Assembly (NCBI GenBank): GCA_910577275.1
Contig: CAJTMW010000037.1
Coordinates: forward strand, 1 to 15,165
Direction: 5' to 3'
DNA: 15,165 nt
DNA from: an uncultured Lachnospiraceae bacterium
GTDB taxonomy: Bacteria > Bacillota > Clostridia > Lachnospirales > Lachnospiraceae
A program made the position numbers and the translations under genes. How positions within the stretch are numbered: the first letter of the stretch is position 1; the number at the start of each line of letters is the position of its first letter. Shown here in pieces: positions 1 through 8,333 of the stretch. The notes beneath the pieces are model-generated. The model was not told the DNA's origin, ran no database searches, and worked only from the letters and a program-made list of their open reading frames with translations.

Positions 1-302
1 TGCTGGACAGCGTGCTTTCCTCCAAAAAGGGAATCTGTTTTGACTACGCCGCCCTCATGGCGGGAATGCTTCGGAGCCAGGGGGTTCCATGCAAGCTGAT
101 TGTGGGATACGCGGGGACGGCCTACCATGCGTGGATAAGCGTGTGGACGGAGGAGGAAGGGTGGATAGACGGGGCAATTTATTTTGACGGAAAAGAATGG
201 CACCGCATGGACCCGACATTTGCCTCCGCCAACGGGGGAAGCGAATCTATTTTGGAATATATCGGAGACGGAAGCAACTATTCCAAGAAGTATCAGTATT
301 AA
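1..302 (+). CDS. Transglutaminase-like protein, C-terminal part (5' end outside window)
   Basis: The frame is open from the window edge (codons begin at base 3), so only about the last 99 residues are present. They carry the transglutaminase-like catalytic triad in order: Cys in KGICFDYAAL (36-38), His in AYHAWISV (126-128) and Asp in RMDPTFAS (210-212). The spacing suits the protease-like transglutaminase core family, in which a cysteine thiol attacks an amide or peptide bond. The protein ends soon after the Asp with an IGDGSNY-type tail seen in secreted clostridial members (from memory of the family). The GTG at 12 is internal and is not a start, because the frame has no stop before it. A secreted or surface role is inferred. 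The substrate cannot be told from this piece. Confidence in the fold is high; the exact role is unknown. Confidence 0.88.
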   Translation, partial: LDSVLSSKKGICFDYAALMAGMLRSQGVPCKLIVGYAGTAYHAWISVWTEEEGWIDGAIYFDGKEWHRMDPTFASANGGSESILEYIGDGSNYSKKYQY

Positions 303-374
303 GGCGGACGGGAAAATGAGCCTGCAAAGAGAGGTAACGGCTAAAGAACGGGCCAGTTCCTTAAGGAGGAAGAT

Positions 375-548
375 ATGGGAAGACTGATAAAAGAGGAAAA
401 AGAAACGGCGCCGGAGCTTTCACGAGAGGACGCCGGGCGGATACTGGAAAACGTCCTGAAAATCTGCGGGATGCCGCCGCCAAGTATGACGCTGGAAGAG
501 TTGGAGGAGAGGGTCAGAATGAAAAATGTGGGGGCTGGCGGGAAATAG
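375..548 (+). CDS. Small hypothetical protein, 57 aa
   Basis: ATG at 375 follows a strong AAGGAGGA site (363-370) with 4-base spacing and runs to TAG at 546-548. The product is short and charged, with an acidic-basic N-terminal half (MGRLIKEEKE) and a likely helix around EDAGRILENVLKICG, then a PPPS turn and a second helix TLEELEERVRM. No signal peptide or membrane segment is visible. It lies 72 bases after the transglutaminase-like gene and may share its transcript. Its last codons overlap the hairpin that ends the convergent response-regulator transcript. I do not recognise the family. The ribosome binding site and sensible composition support a real gene; function unknown. Confidence 0.6.
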   Translation: MGRLIKEEKETAPELSREDAGRILENVLKICGMPPPSMTLEELEERVRMKNVGAGGK

Positions 549-557
549 ACAGCCCCC
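522..557 (-). terminator. Intrinsic terminator of the yesMN-type transcript, inside the 3' end of the small gene
   Basis: Bases 530-537 (GGGGGCTG) and 550-557 (CAGCCCCC) form a perfect 8-bp GC-rich stem with a 12-base loop. Read on the minus strand the stem is followed by ACATTTTTC, giving a five-T run (522-526). This is a good terminator for the response-regulator gene, which stops at 561. On the plus strand no T run follows, so it should act mainly one way. It overlaps the last codons of the 57-aa gene. Confidence 0.72.
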
Positions 558-560
558 TGC

Positions 561-2138
561 TTAAGTATGGATATCCAAATCCTGCGGCATCTGCCTGTCA
601 AGAAGCCTGCGGTATTCCGACGGGCTGCTTCCCGTAATATTTTTAAAAATCCGGCTAAAATAGTGCTGGTCATAATAACCGACCATGGTGCAGATGTCTT
701 TCATATTTAAATCCGGCTGGGTCTCAATCAGCTTCTTTGCTCTTTCAATCCGAAGGTCAATAATGTATTTCAGAGGGGTTTCTCCCGTATACTTTTTAAA
801 TAATTTGGTCAGGTAAGAGCTGTTAAAATGAAAGGCCGAGGCAATCGACTCAAGGCTTAAAGGGGTTGTATAGTTCTGCTCTATAAATGTGCGGACTCGT
901 TTAACCAGTTCCTGCGGGTCATAGATATCGTTTTCCTCCAGCTGCAGTAAATTTTCAAACACGCTCATGATAAAATTGAAAATACCCATCAGATTCGGAG
1001 ACAACGCCAGTTTTTCACAAAAATCGTATTCGAGGTGAGCGATTTCCGCTTCGGAGGCCGGCAGAAACTGACGGTATGTTTTCTCAACAAGCTGGAAAAA
1101 AATCTTTTCCATGGAATGCTGGGGCATGGCGCTGTCGTCTAATTTTCGGCAGAATTTTTCCAGTTCTTTTTTCAGGCTGCGGCGGTTGTCCGTGCTTATC
1201 AGATTTAAAAGGATGTCCTGAAAGTCCGCCGTTTCTTTTCTTAAATAATCCGTGCCTTCAGGGAGAACCTCCAAAAGCAGGAATCTGGAAGAACCAAGAC
1301 AGAGGTAATGTTCCAGATGAAACCTGATTTTCTGCGAGGTAAGCCAGAGCTCGCTGTAAAGGCTGAGATTTCTGCTGGAGCTGATATTGACAATCAGAGG
1401 TTGAACCAGAGGAAGTATATGGTGCAAAAGCTCCTCGCCCAAAACCGTGATATCCGGTTTGTGCCCGGAGGGATAAGAAAGTATTAAAAATTTCTGGTTC
1501 GGCTGCCTGTCGTCGATAAGCCACCATTTGCTGTATCCCCAATGACAGGTTTCAATAAATTCATCCAGTTTCATATGTTTCCAGCACTCCTGAAAACGGG
1601 CGGCGCTCTCATAGGAAGAAAAATGCCGCAAAAGATGCCCCAGACTGATAAGAAAGACGGCAAACCGTTCCTTTTTCAGTGAAGAAGGAAGATTCTTCGC
1701 GGTATCAGAGCCGTAAAGCTGGGACACGATAATGTTGCGTTCTACATGAACGCGCTGTTTTAACAGTCTGGCCTGAATTGTTTTCAGCACATCGCAGATT
1801 TGCTCCTGCTTTAAGGGCTTTAAGAGGTATTCCTGCACGCCGTTTTTCATAGCCTTACGGGCATATTCAAATTCATTATAGCCGGTGAGAATTATGCATT
1901 CCATGTCGGGATACCGCTTTTTTGCCTGCTCTATCAATTCAAGACCGTCCATAACAGGCATCTGGATATCCGTTATCAGAACGTCAGGGCGGTATTTGTC
2001 CATGTGTGTCAGGGCGTCCTGTCCGTTGGAGGCGGCGTAAACCACTTTAAAACAGGGCGTGGCGTTATGAATTTTTGAAATCATGTTTTCTTTTATCAGT
2101 GGTTCGTCTTCCGCTACCATTACACTGTAGGGTTTCAT
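561..2138 (-). CDS. YesN/AraC-type response regulator
   Basis: 525 residues. The N-terminal receiver domain (about 4-120) has the acidic pair E10-D11, phosphoacceptor D57 in ITDIQMP, T85 in ILTGY and K107 in LLKP. A long middle region of no clear family follows. The C-terminus (about 415-512) is an AraC/XylS-type double helix-turn-helix, with SLESIASAFHFNSSYLTKLF and a second helix pair at MKDICTMVGYYDQHYFSRIF. This is the usual plan of YesN-like regulators that activate sugar-uptake operons when phosphorylated by a YesM-like kinase. I chose ATG at 2138 because GGAG precedes it at proper spacing and the receiver domain starts at once; an upstream in-frame ATG at 2171 has no clear site. It follows the kinase gene by 80 bases on the same strand. 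Its target is probably the divergent operon starting at 4189. Confidence 0.92.
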   Translation of the reverse strand: MKPYSVMVAEDEPLIKENMISKIHNATPCFKVVYAASNGQDALTHMDKYRPDVLITDIQMPVMDGLELIEQAKKRYPDMECIILTGYNEFEYARKAMKNGVQEYLLKPLKQEQICDVLKTIQARLLKQRVHVERNIIVSQLYGSDTAKNLPSSLKKERFAVFLISLGHLLRHFSSYESAARFQECWKHMKLDEFIETCHWGYSKWWLIDDRQPNQKFLILSYPSGHKPDITVLGEELLHHILPLVQPLIVNISSSRNLSLYSELWLTSQKIRFHLEHYLCLGSSRFLLLEVLPEGTDYLRKETADFQDILLNLISTDNRRSLKKELEKFCRKLDDSAMPQHSMEKIFFQLVEKTYRQFLPASEAEIAHLEYDFCEKLALSPNLMGIFNFIMSVFENLLQLEENDIYDPQELVKRVRTFIEQNYTTPLSLESIASAFHFNSSYLTKLFKKYTGETPLKYIIDLRIERAKKLIETQPDLNMKDICTMVGYYDQHYFSRIFKNITGSSPSEYRRLLDRQMPQDLDIHT

Positions 2139-2218
2139 ATACCGCTCCGTTTCCGCGCAGGATTTGCGCATTCAAGATTAGCAGGTCTTTCCGTAATAAC
2201 AATTCCGGTAAAAAATAT

Positions 2219-4000
2219 TTAGCCGGGAGAAAGAGGCCCGCCGATGGTGACGCAGGCGCCTCCGTTTTCCATATTTTTAATGGAAAATACAGCAGCCTCG
2301 CCGTAAATCAGCTTTAAGCGTATGAAAATATTGATTAACCCCATTCCGTTTAATTTCAGATTGGGAATTTCCTTCTGAGGATTCAGGCGGGTAAAGGTGT
2401 TATATAGTTCTTCCAGCTTTTCTTTCGGGAATCCCTTTCCGTTATCCTGCACAAAAATCTCCCAGCCCGCGTCAGTAAGGCGGCCGGATATGGCGATACC
2501 CCATGGAGCGGGTCCGTTCATCGCATATTTCACGCAATTTTCCGCCAGCGGCTCCACTACCATTTTGGGGATGGAAATCTGCAGCAATTCCTTAGGTATA
2601 TGAATATCATAATGTATATTTTCTCTGTAACGGATTTTTATCAGATTGAGAAAATCCTGAGTGTGCATAATTTCCTCCCGTATGGTCACCAGACCGGGTT
2701 CATCGCCGGAGATATAGCGCAGCATGGAGGACAGGCTGTTGCAGGCGTCGGTAATGTCGGTACATCCGGCGTTTTCCGACATGATGCTGATGGTGGTCAA
2801 TGTATTGTAAAGAAAATGCGGGTTCATCTGGGACTGGAGTGCCAGAAGGCGGGCCTGCAGCTCGTGGGATTTTGAAGAAATGGCTTCCTCCAGAGACTGC
2901 TCCAGCCGGCTTTTCATTTCCAGAAAAGAGCTGTTGAGGAGCTCCAGCTCGTCCCAGCCGCCGGATAAGGGTTCTTCCAGATGCGAGCCCAAGGTATCCA
3001 GGTTCAGGTTTTGAACAGAGGTATAGAGCTGACGGACAGGGACTGTCACCTTATGGGCGATGAAGTACGAGACCAGCAGGGTTGCCAGAAAGGCAGTCAG
3101 CCCGATAAAAATCAGGTTGTTCCGAAAGCTGCGGACAGGCTCTGATAAAACATATTCGCTTTCCGGCACGAGAACGGTGAGTCCGGTATAGCCGGAATTG
3201 GTATAAGAAATAATATTTTTTTCTCTGGATGTAAAGATACCTGTGCTATCCAGCGTATGGATTTCCTGCCAGCAGGAAAAAATCTGTTCCTTAAGCGGCG
3301 TTTGGCCGTTATCCTCCCAGGGATAAAAGAAATTGCCGTTTTTGTCCAGAATATAAACCTGTTGGGAAATATTCATATTGTTTATCAAATCTTCCAGGGC
3401 AGAGTAATCGTACTGTATTTCTATCACCGCATTGTTTTTTTTGCCGAAACGGGGAGAAAAGGAACGGTAAAGGGAAAAAACCGGGCGGTGATAGTAGCTC
3501 CAGTCATTTAAATGGGGCGGCGTTAGAAAAAGAGAGCCCTGCGCCTCCAAAGCCTGCCGGAACCATTCGGAATCCTTTACAGGCGTTTCGGCCCTGTCAA
3601 AGGCAGTATAATTCCCGATAGAAATATAGTGACCGTCCTCACGGAAAATATTTATCTGGGAGGCGGGAAACTGCGGTCCCATAATTTCGTAAAAGGTATT
3701 GTTGAAATCCCGCTGTGCAGAGAGGGAATCCATGCTTTGGCTGTAAAGCTTATCGGAGTAAAACAGAGATTTCAGTTTTTCGGAATAAAGGAGTCTGGTC
3801 GTGTCTTTGCTTAGCTGCTTCACAGTATCGTCAAGGCGCGCGGATACGGTGGTGGAAATCACGTTCAGGGCCTGGGCGGAACGTTCTTCCAGGGAACCGG
3901 CGACATAAAAATAAAAAGAAAAAAATATCACAAAGATAATCGCGGTAATCAGGCAGCCGTAATAAATCAAAAGCCTGATATGGAGTTTTCCCTTTTTCAT
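2219..4000 (-). CDS. YesM-type sensor histidine kinase
   Basis: 593 residues from ATG at 4000, which has GAGGGG just upstream; an in-frame ATG at 4093 lies upstream of the predicted promoter and is unlikely. Membrane segment 1 is about 8-33 and segment 2 about 295-315, with a roughly 260-residue extracytoplasmic sensor between them, of the dCache type seen in this family (inference). A HAMP linker follows (about 316-370), then the His_kinase domain with phosphoacceptor H395 in QMNPHFLYNTL. The ATPase domain has the N box (E483 to N488), DNGKGF (519-524) and NGMGL (551-555). QMNPHFLYN is the signature of the LytS/YesM class. It phosphorylates the regulator encoded downstream. A carbohydrate or binding-protein cue is likely, given the divergent transport operon. 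Confidence 0.93.
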   Translation of the reverse strand: MKKGKLHIRLLIYYGCLITAIIFVIFFSFYFYVAGSLEERSAQALNVISTTVSARLDDTVKQLSKDTTRLLYSEKLKSLFYSDKLYSQSMDSLSAQRDFNNTFYEIMGPQFPASQINIFREDGHYISIGNYTAFDRAETPVKDSEWFRQALEAQGSLFLTPPHLNDWSYYHRPVFSLYRSFSPRFGKKNNAVIEIQYDYSALEDLINNMNISQQVYILDKNGNFFYPWEDNGQTPLKEQIFSCWQEIHTLDSTGIFTSREKNIISYTNSGYTGLTVLVPESEYVLSEPVRSFRNNLIFIGLTAFLATLLVSYFIAHKVTVPVRQLYTSVQNLNLDTLGSHLEEPLSGGWDELELLNSSFLEMKSRLEQSLEEAISSKSHELQARLLALQSQMNPHFLYNTLTTISIMSENAGCTDITDACNSLSSMLRYISGDEPGLVTIREEIMHTQDFLNLIKIRYRENIHYDIHIPKELLQISIPKMVVEPLAENCVKYAMNGPAPWGIAISGRLTDAGWEIFVQDNGKGFPKEKLEELYNTFTRLNPQKEIPNLKLNGMGLINIFIRLKLIYGEAAVFSIKNMENGGACVTIGGPLSPG

Positions 4001-4033
4001 ACCGGTTCCCCCTCGCTGAATGAGTGTGTATCC

Positions 4034-4062
4034 ATTATAGCAAAAGGGTATTTCAAAAACAA
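4034..4062 (-). promoter_or_regulatory. Promoter of the sensor kinase-regulator operon
   Basis: On the minus strand TTGTTT (4057-4062) and TATAAT (4034-4039) are separated by exactly 17 bases. The -10 hexamer is a perfect consensus. Transcription would start near 4027, giving a leader of about 27 bases before the ATG at 4000. Confidence 0.65.
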
Positions 4063-4114
4063 TTATTCGGTCATAAGAGTAAAAAAAGTCCAAACAGCAG
4101 GACGGTTTTATCCC

Positions 4115-4143
4115 TTTACGGGTAACGGTAATTTTTCTATACT
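4115..4143 (+). promoter_or_regulatory. Promoter of the oxidoreductase-ThuA-transporter operon
   Basis: TTTACG (4115-4120) and TATACT (4138-4143) are spaced by 17 bases, giving a start near 4150 and a leader of about 39 bases. The imperfect -35 fits a promoter needing an activator such as the divergent YesN-like regulator. Bases 4063-4114 between the two promoters would hold its operator; I could not define a convincing repeat there. Confidence 0.6.
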
Positions 4144-4188
4144 CTGATACAACAGGAAGCGGATAAATTGCAAAGAAAGGAAATCAGG

Positions 4189-5259
4189 ATGAAAAAACGT
4201 TTTATACAAATCGGGCTGGGAGGCTTTGGAGAGTACTGGTGCACAGACGTTTTGCCGTACGTTATCGAGGAGCTGGGAACAGCGGAGATTGTGGCGGCGG
4301 TGGATATCAACCCGGATAATTTCGTCAATGCACAGAAATACGTAGGGCTGCCGCCGGAGAAATGCTATGTGGATGCGAGAAAGGCGCTTCAGGAAAACGA
4401 GGCGGATTTTGTAAATATTGTGGTTCCGCCCGCCGTACACGAGCAGATGATAGATTTGGCGCTGGAATTCGGATGCGATATCCTGTGCGAAAAGCCGATT
4501 GCCGATACCATGGAAGCATGCTGCCGTATTTACCGCAAGGTAAAGGCAAAGGGAAGGAAAATGGCGGTAACGATAAGCCACCGCTTTGACCAGCCGCCCC
4601 AGACTATGGAGGCGCTGCTGCGCAAGGAGGCGTACGGAAAACTGACTCATATTACAAGCCGGTTTGCGGAAACCTATCTGAACCGGCTGCCGGAAGGAAA
4701 CTTCCGCTATGAGATGGAGGACGAATATCTTCTGGAATGGGGAATCCACCACCTGGACATGCTCCGCGCGCTGGCAGGCTCCGATGCAAAGACCGTGTAT
4801 GCAAAGACCTGGCGTCCGCCCTGGAGCCGGTTAAAATCCGATACCTCCTGCGCAGTAACCATAGAAATGGAGAACGGAGTGCATGCTCTTTATGAAGGCA
4901 TTCAGGAAAATGCCGCCCGATTAAATACATGGCAGGATGAATATTTCCGGGCGGAATGCGAATTCGGCACGGTAATTATGGACCACCAGCAGGTGAAGGT
5001 GGTGCGCTCCACGGACTTGCAGAGCGAAGAAATTATTCATGTGCCGTTGCTAAAGAGGCGCGCGTGGCTCCATGCATGGCTCATAGAAATGTTTGTGGAG
5101 TGGATTGGCGGGGGAGATGAGCCGCCCAATAACCTGGATGACAACTTACAGTGCTGCGCCCTGCTGTTTGCCTCCATTGAGAGCGCGCATACAGGAATGC
5201 CGGTAGCGGTGCAGGAATTTTTAAAGAGCTATATGGATAAGGAGGCGCAGAATGGCTGA
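4189..5259 (+). CDS. Gfo/Idh/MocA family oxidoreductase
   Basis: 356 residues from ATG 4189, with AAAGGA upstream; the in-frame TTG at 4168 adds seven residues and is less likely. The N-terminal Rossmann fold shows the dinucleotide loop IGLGGFG (8-14) and the acidic residue D39 after strand two. The family signature CEKP is at 100-103 with catalytic K102, followed by SHRF (130-133). The substrate-side motif WGIHHLD (184-190) matches the family GxHxxD pattern. These enzymes oxidise or reduce a sugar, inositol or amino-sugar carbon with NAD(P). It is the first gene of the operon and overlaps the ThuA-like gene by 8 bases, so translation is likely coupled. The family is clear; the substrate is not, though pairing with a ThuA-like protein and a CUT1 transporter points to a sugar derivative. 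Confidence 0.9.
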   Translation: MKKRFIQIGLGGFGEYWCTDVLPYVIEELGTAEIVAAVDINPDNFVNAQKYVGLPPEKCYVDARKALQENEADFVNIVVPPAVHEQMIDLALEFGCDILCEKPIADTMEACCRIYRKVKAKGRKMAVTISHRFDQPPQTMEALLRKEAYGKLTHITSRFAETYLNRLPEGNFRYEMEDEYLLEWGIHHLDMLRALAGSDAKTVYAKTWRPPWSRLKSDTSCAVTIEMENGVHALYEGIQENAARLNTWQDEYFRAECEFGTVIMDHQQVKVVRSTDLQSEEIIHVPLLKRRAWLHAWLIEMFVEWIGGGDEPPNNLDDNLQCCALLFASIESAHTGMPVAVQEFLKSYMDKEAQNG

Positions 5260-5995
5260 AAAAATCAGAGTGACGGTCTGGAGCGAATATATTCTGGAAA
5301 AAGAATATGAGCATATCGCCGCAATTTATCCCAGTGGCATCCATGAGGCTATTGCGGATATCTACAGGGAAGAAGCGGAATTTGAGGTAAGAGCGGTTAC
5401 GCTGCAGATGCCGGAGCAGGGGCTTAGTCAGGAGATTCTTTCACAGACGGACGTGCTTTTATGGTACGGGCACATGGTGCATGAACAGGTTGAGGATGAA
5501 ATTGTAGAAAGAATCAAAAAAAGAGTCTGGGAGGGCATGGGGCTTTTGCTCCTGCATTCATCGGCGCAGTCAAAGGTGTTTGACAGAATTTTAGGAACCA
5601 CAGGAGAAGTGCGCTGGCGTGAAATAGGAGAAAAGGAAAGAGTCTGGGTAATCGACCGCAGCCATCCGATTGTACAGGGACTTCCCATGTATTTTGACAT
5701 TCCTCATTCGGAAATGTACGGAGAGCCCTTTGAAATACCGGCGCCGGAGGAGCTGATATTTATCAGCTGGTTTGCCGGAGGGGATGTGCTGCGCAGCGGC
5801 TGCTGCTACCATAGAGGCGCCGGAAAGGTTTTCTACTTCGGGCCGGGACACGAGGAATACCCCATTTACTACCAGAAGGAGATACGTCAGGTGATGAAGA
5901 ATGCCGTGCGCTGGGCAGCGCCGGGACGGGGCGTACAGGTCAGCTTCGGGAAAACGGATGCGTTGGAAGAAGTGGAGATTTTTTCCCCGAGATAA
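5252..5995 (+). CDS. ThuA-like domain protein
   Basis: 247 residues; ATG at 5252 overlaps the end of the oxidoreductase gene. Features of the ThuA family (named for trehalose utilisation in rhizobia; class I glutamine amidotransferase-like fold) are TDVLLWYGH (66-74), the nucleophile-elbow-like strand GLLLLHSS (97-104), SHPI (137-140) and the C-terminal GKVFYFGPGHEE (191-202). The elbow has Ser where true amidotransferases have a catalytic Cys, as is common in ThuA proteins. Members sit beside Gfo/Idh/MocA enzymes and sugar transporters, and are thought to act on sugar or keto-sugar intermediates; the biochemical role is poorly defined. It is cytoplasmic, with no signal peptide. The solute-binding protein gene follows after 52 bases. 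Confidence 0.85.
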   Translation: MAEKIRVTVWSEYILEKEYEHIAAIYPSGIHEAIADIYREEAEFEVRAVTLQMPEQGLSQEILSQTDVLLWYGHMVHEQVEDEIVERIKKRVWEGMGLLLLHSSAQSKVFDRILGTTGEVRWREIGEKERVWVIDRSHPIVQGLPMYFDIPHSEMYGEPFEIPAPEELIFISWFAGGDVLRSGCCYHRGAGKVFYFGPGHEEYPIYYQKEIRQVMKNAVRWAAPGRGVQVSFGKTDALEEVEIFSPR

Positions 5996-6047
5996 AAACA
6001 GTTACAGATAACAGATTACAGGTAAAGGAGAAAGAAAGGGACGGCAT

Positions 6048-7397
6048 ATGAAAAACAGATTATGGAAAAAATGGATGGCGCTGCTGCTGGCAGCAGCAAT
6101 GACGGCAGGAGCGGCCGGATGTGGAAGTAAAAGCGGAGGTGTATCCGAAAATAAAAAGAATGAAGCGGATGCGAAAACAGAAGGAGCGGAAGCTGAGGAG
6201 AGCGGAAAAAAGGACGTGACGATTACCGTAGCGGCTTCTCAAAGCTGGATTGCCGATATCGACCGGGTACTGGCAAAGGAATTTACGGAGAAAACAGGCA
6301 TTAAGGTGGATTTTCAGTTAAATCCTGACGACCAGTATACCAGTATCGTAAAGGCCAAGCTTGCTTCGGGAGAGGGCCCGGATATTTTCTACTGCAACGG
6401 CGGAAACGGAATGGACGAGTACATGCCGGAAATGTATTTTTCGGACTTATCCGACCAGCCCTGGGTGGGCAGGCTGAAGGACTGGGCAAAGGACGCGGCC
6501 ACCTATGACGGAAAAATCGTCGGGCTGGATATGTGGTCTGTGGACGGCTGGGGAATGCTTTATAATCCCGATATATTTGCAAAATATAATTTAACCGTAC
6601 CGAAAACCTTTGAAGAATTTAAGCAGGTGTGCGCCGTGCTGCAGGAAAACGGCGTAAGACCGATTTATATGGACGGCGTGGACGCATGGAGACAGTGTCT
6701 GTGGCTGCTTGAAATGACGACTCTGATTGAGGCAAACCATCCGGGAACGCTGGATAAACTGAATACCCCGGAAGGGAAGTTTGCGGAAATCCCCGAGGCT
6801 TTGCAGGCAACGGAGCAGATTAAGGAATTGGTGGATTTGGGATACTTTGGCGAAAACTTTATGTCGGACCCCTGGGACAGCGCCTTTGACGTCATGGCAA
6901 ACGGAGAGGCTGCCATGGTACTGACTTATACATCCTTTACGCTGGAATTGCAGGAGAAATATCCCGATTTGGGAGCGGAAACATGGGAGATGTTCCCGGT
7001 GCCGCTGTGCGATAATCTGTATTTTTCCCATAACAACGGGGGAGAGGTTAAAGTAATTAATAAGGATTCCAAATATGCGGAGGAATGTAAGGAGTTCTTT
7101 AATTTCATGACAGAGAAGGAAAATGCCCAGAGGTATTACGACGGCAAAAAAAATCTGGTGGTTTCCGCGCTGGTGGATGTTACGGTGGAGACACCACGTT
7201 CCTGGACGAGTATGATTGAAAACGCAACGGCGGGAACGGGCATGGATTTTGCAAGCCTGACGCCTTTTTACAACGCCGACAATGTGGGCAAGGCATTTCA
7301 GGATTTGTACATGGGCGGAAGAACGCCGATGGAGGTGCTGCAGAAGATTGACGAGGACAGAGCTTTGATGTTTGAAACAACGGCTGACAATGAATAA
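6048..7397 (+). CDS. ABC transporter solute-binding lipoprotein (carbohydrate, CUT1 type)
   Basis: 449 residues. The start ATG 6048 follows AAAGGG at good spacing. A lipoprotein signal peptide is clear: positive N-terminus (MKNRLWKKW), hydrophobic core, and lipobox AGAAGC with lipidated C25, then a Ser/Gly/Glu-rich linker to about 55. The mature protein reads as a family 1 extracellular solute-binding protein: VTITVAASQSWIADIDRVL at the start of lobe one, FTEKTGIKVDF, and KLASGEGPDIFYCNGG. The Trp/Tyr-rich central part (DMWSVDGWGMLYNPDIF) suits sugar stacking. It should sit on the outer membrane leaflet and pass ligand to the two permeases downstream. It may also feed the YesM-like sensor (inference). 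A terminator-like hairpin follows and probably sets its excess over the permeases. Confidence 0.93.
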   Translation: MKNRLWKKWMALLLAAAMTAGAAGCGSKSGGVSENKKNEADAKTEGAEAEESGKKDVTITVAASQSWIADIDRVLAKEFTEKTGIKVDFQLNPDDQYTSIVKAKLASGEGPDIFYCNGGNGMDEYMPEMYFSDLSDQPWVGRLKDWAKDAATYDGKIVGLDMWSVDGWGMLYNPDIFAKYNLTVPKTFEEFKQVCAVLQENGVRPIYMDGVDAWRQCLWLLEMTTLIEANHPGTLDKLNTPEGKFAEIPEALQATEQIKELVDLGYFGENFMSDPWDSAFDVMANGEAAMVLTYTSFTLELQEKYPDLGAETWEMFPVPLCDNLYFSHNNGGEVKVINKDSKYAEECKEFFNFMTEKENAQRYYDGKKNLVVSALVDVTVETPRSWTSMIENATAGTGMDFASLTPFYNADNVGKAFQDLYMGGRTPMEVLQKIDEDRALMFETTADNE

Positions 7398-7406
7398 AAG
7401 ATAATC

Positions 7407-7447
7407 CGGGCGGCTGTCTGCAAAAGAAGCAGAAGCCGCCTGTTTTT
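7407..7447 (+). terminator. Terminator-like hairpin between binding-protein and permease genes
   Basis: CGGGCGGCT (7407-7415) pairs with AGCCGCCTG (7434-7442), one pair being G-U. An inner CTGC/GCAG stem (7418-7421 with 7429-7432) closes a short loop, and TTTTT follows (7443-7447). The next gene starts 16 bases later behind its own AGGAGG site. It probably gives partial termination or stabilises the upstream message so that binding protein exceeds permease. Confidence 0.72.
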
Positions 7448-7462
7448 ACAGGAGGAGGCTTT

Positions 7463-8332
7463 ATGTACCGAAAAAGAATATACAGCAAAGGGTTCCTGAT
7501 ACCGGCCCTTATCCTTTATACTGCCCTGTTTGTAATCCCCTGCCTGATTTCCTTCGGGTTTTCCCTTACAAACTGGAATTCCATGAGCGCCAATATAAAA
7601 TTTACGGGGCTGAACAATTTCAAAAAGATATTTTCCCTCCAGGGCGATTACGTAGCGGCTATCGGCCACACATTGCTTTTCGGCGTGTGTACGACGCTGA
7701 TGAAAAGCCTGTTCGGGCTGATTCTTGCGCTGCTTTTGGATAACAATTTCCGCAGCCGGGAGCTTTTGCGGGGGATTTATTTCCTTCCCTTCGCCATATC
7801 TCCTTTGATTATCGGAATCATTTTTACATCCGTGCTGCACCCGCAATGGGGCGTCCTCAATGAGATACTGCGGGCAGTCGGACTGGATTTTCTCGCCCAA
7901 AACTGGCTGGTGGATAAAAGCATCGCCATGTTTTCGGTTATCGGCGTGGAGACCTGGCGCGAGGTGGGGCTGAACATGGTTATTTTTCTGGCAGGTCTGC
8001 AGATGATAGACAGAACTTATTATGAAGCGGCGGAAATAGACGGAGCCGGTTTTATCAGCAAGCTCCGCTACGTTATCTTACCGCTCCTGTCGTCGTCTAT
8101 CGTGGTGAATACCATACTGAATCTGATTCATGGGCTTCGGGCGTTTGACATTATCTTTTCCCTGACCGGAGGAGGGCCGGGCAATACGACGGAAGTCATC
8201 TCCACGGCAGTTTTCCGTACCTATTCCGCCGGGGCTTACGGACTGTCTACAGCGTTAAACGTTGTGGTGTTTATCATCACCGCAATTATTGCAATCAGCA
8301 CATTAAAGATAATCACACCGAAGGAGGAATAG
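7463..8332 (+). CDS. CUT1 sugar ABC transporter permease, MalF/UgpA-like
   Basis: 289 residues with AGGAGGAGG just before ATG 7463. Six hydrophobic segments are visible, beginning with FLIPALILYTALFVIPCLIS (11-30). The EAA loop that docks on the ATPase is at about 187-208 (YYEAAEIDGAGFISKLRYVI). The C-terminal part has LTGGGPGNTTEV (234-245), typical of MalF/UgpA-type permeases. Length is normal for the family. It pairs with the next permease to form the membrane channel. The stop is one base before the next start, so translation is likely coupled. Confidence 0.94.
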   Translation: MYRKRIYSKGFLIPALILYTALFVIPCLISFGFSLTNWNSMSANIKFTGLNNFKKIFSLQGDYVAAIGHTLLFGVCTTLMKSLFGLILALLLDNNFRSRELLRGIYFLPFAISPLIIGIIFTSVLHPQWGVLNEILRAVGLDFLAQNWLVDKSIAMFSVIGVETWREVGLNMVIFLAGLQMIDRTYYEAAEIDGAGFISKLRYVILPLLSSSIVVNTILNLIHGLRAFDIIFSLTGGGPGNTTEVISTAVFRTYSAGAYGLSTALNVVVFIITAIIAISTLKIITPKEE

Positions 8333-8333
8333 G

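Noticed and set aside
7298..7900. 200-codon minus-strand frame over the binding-protein and permease junction
   Set aside because: It lies antisense to two well-supported transporter genes and to the terminator hairpin.
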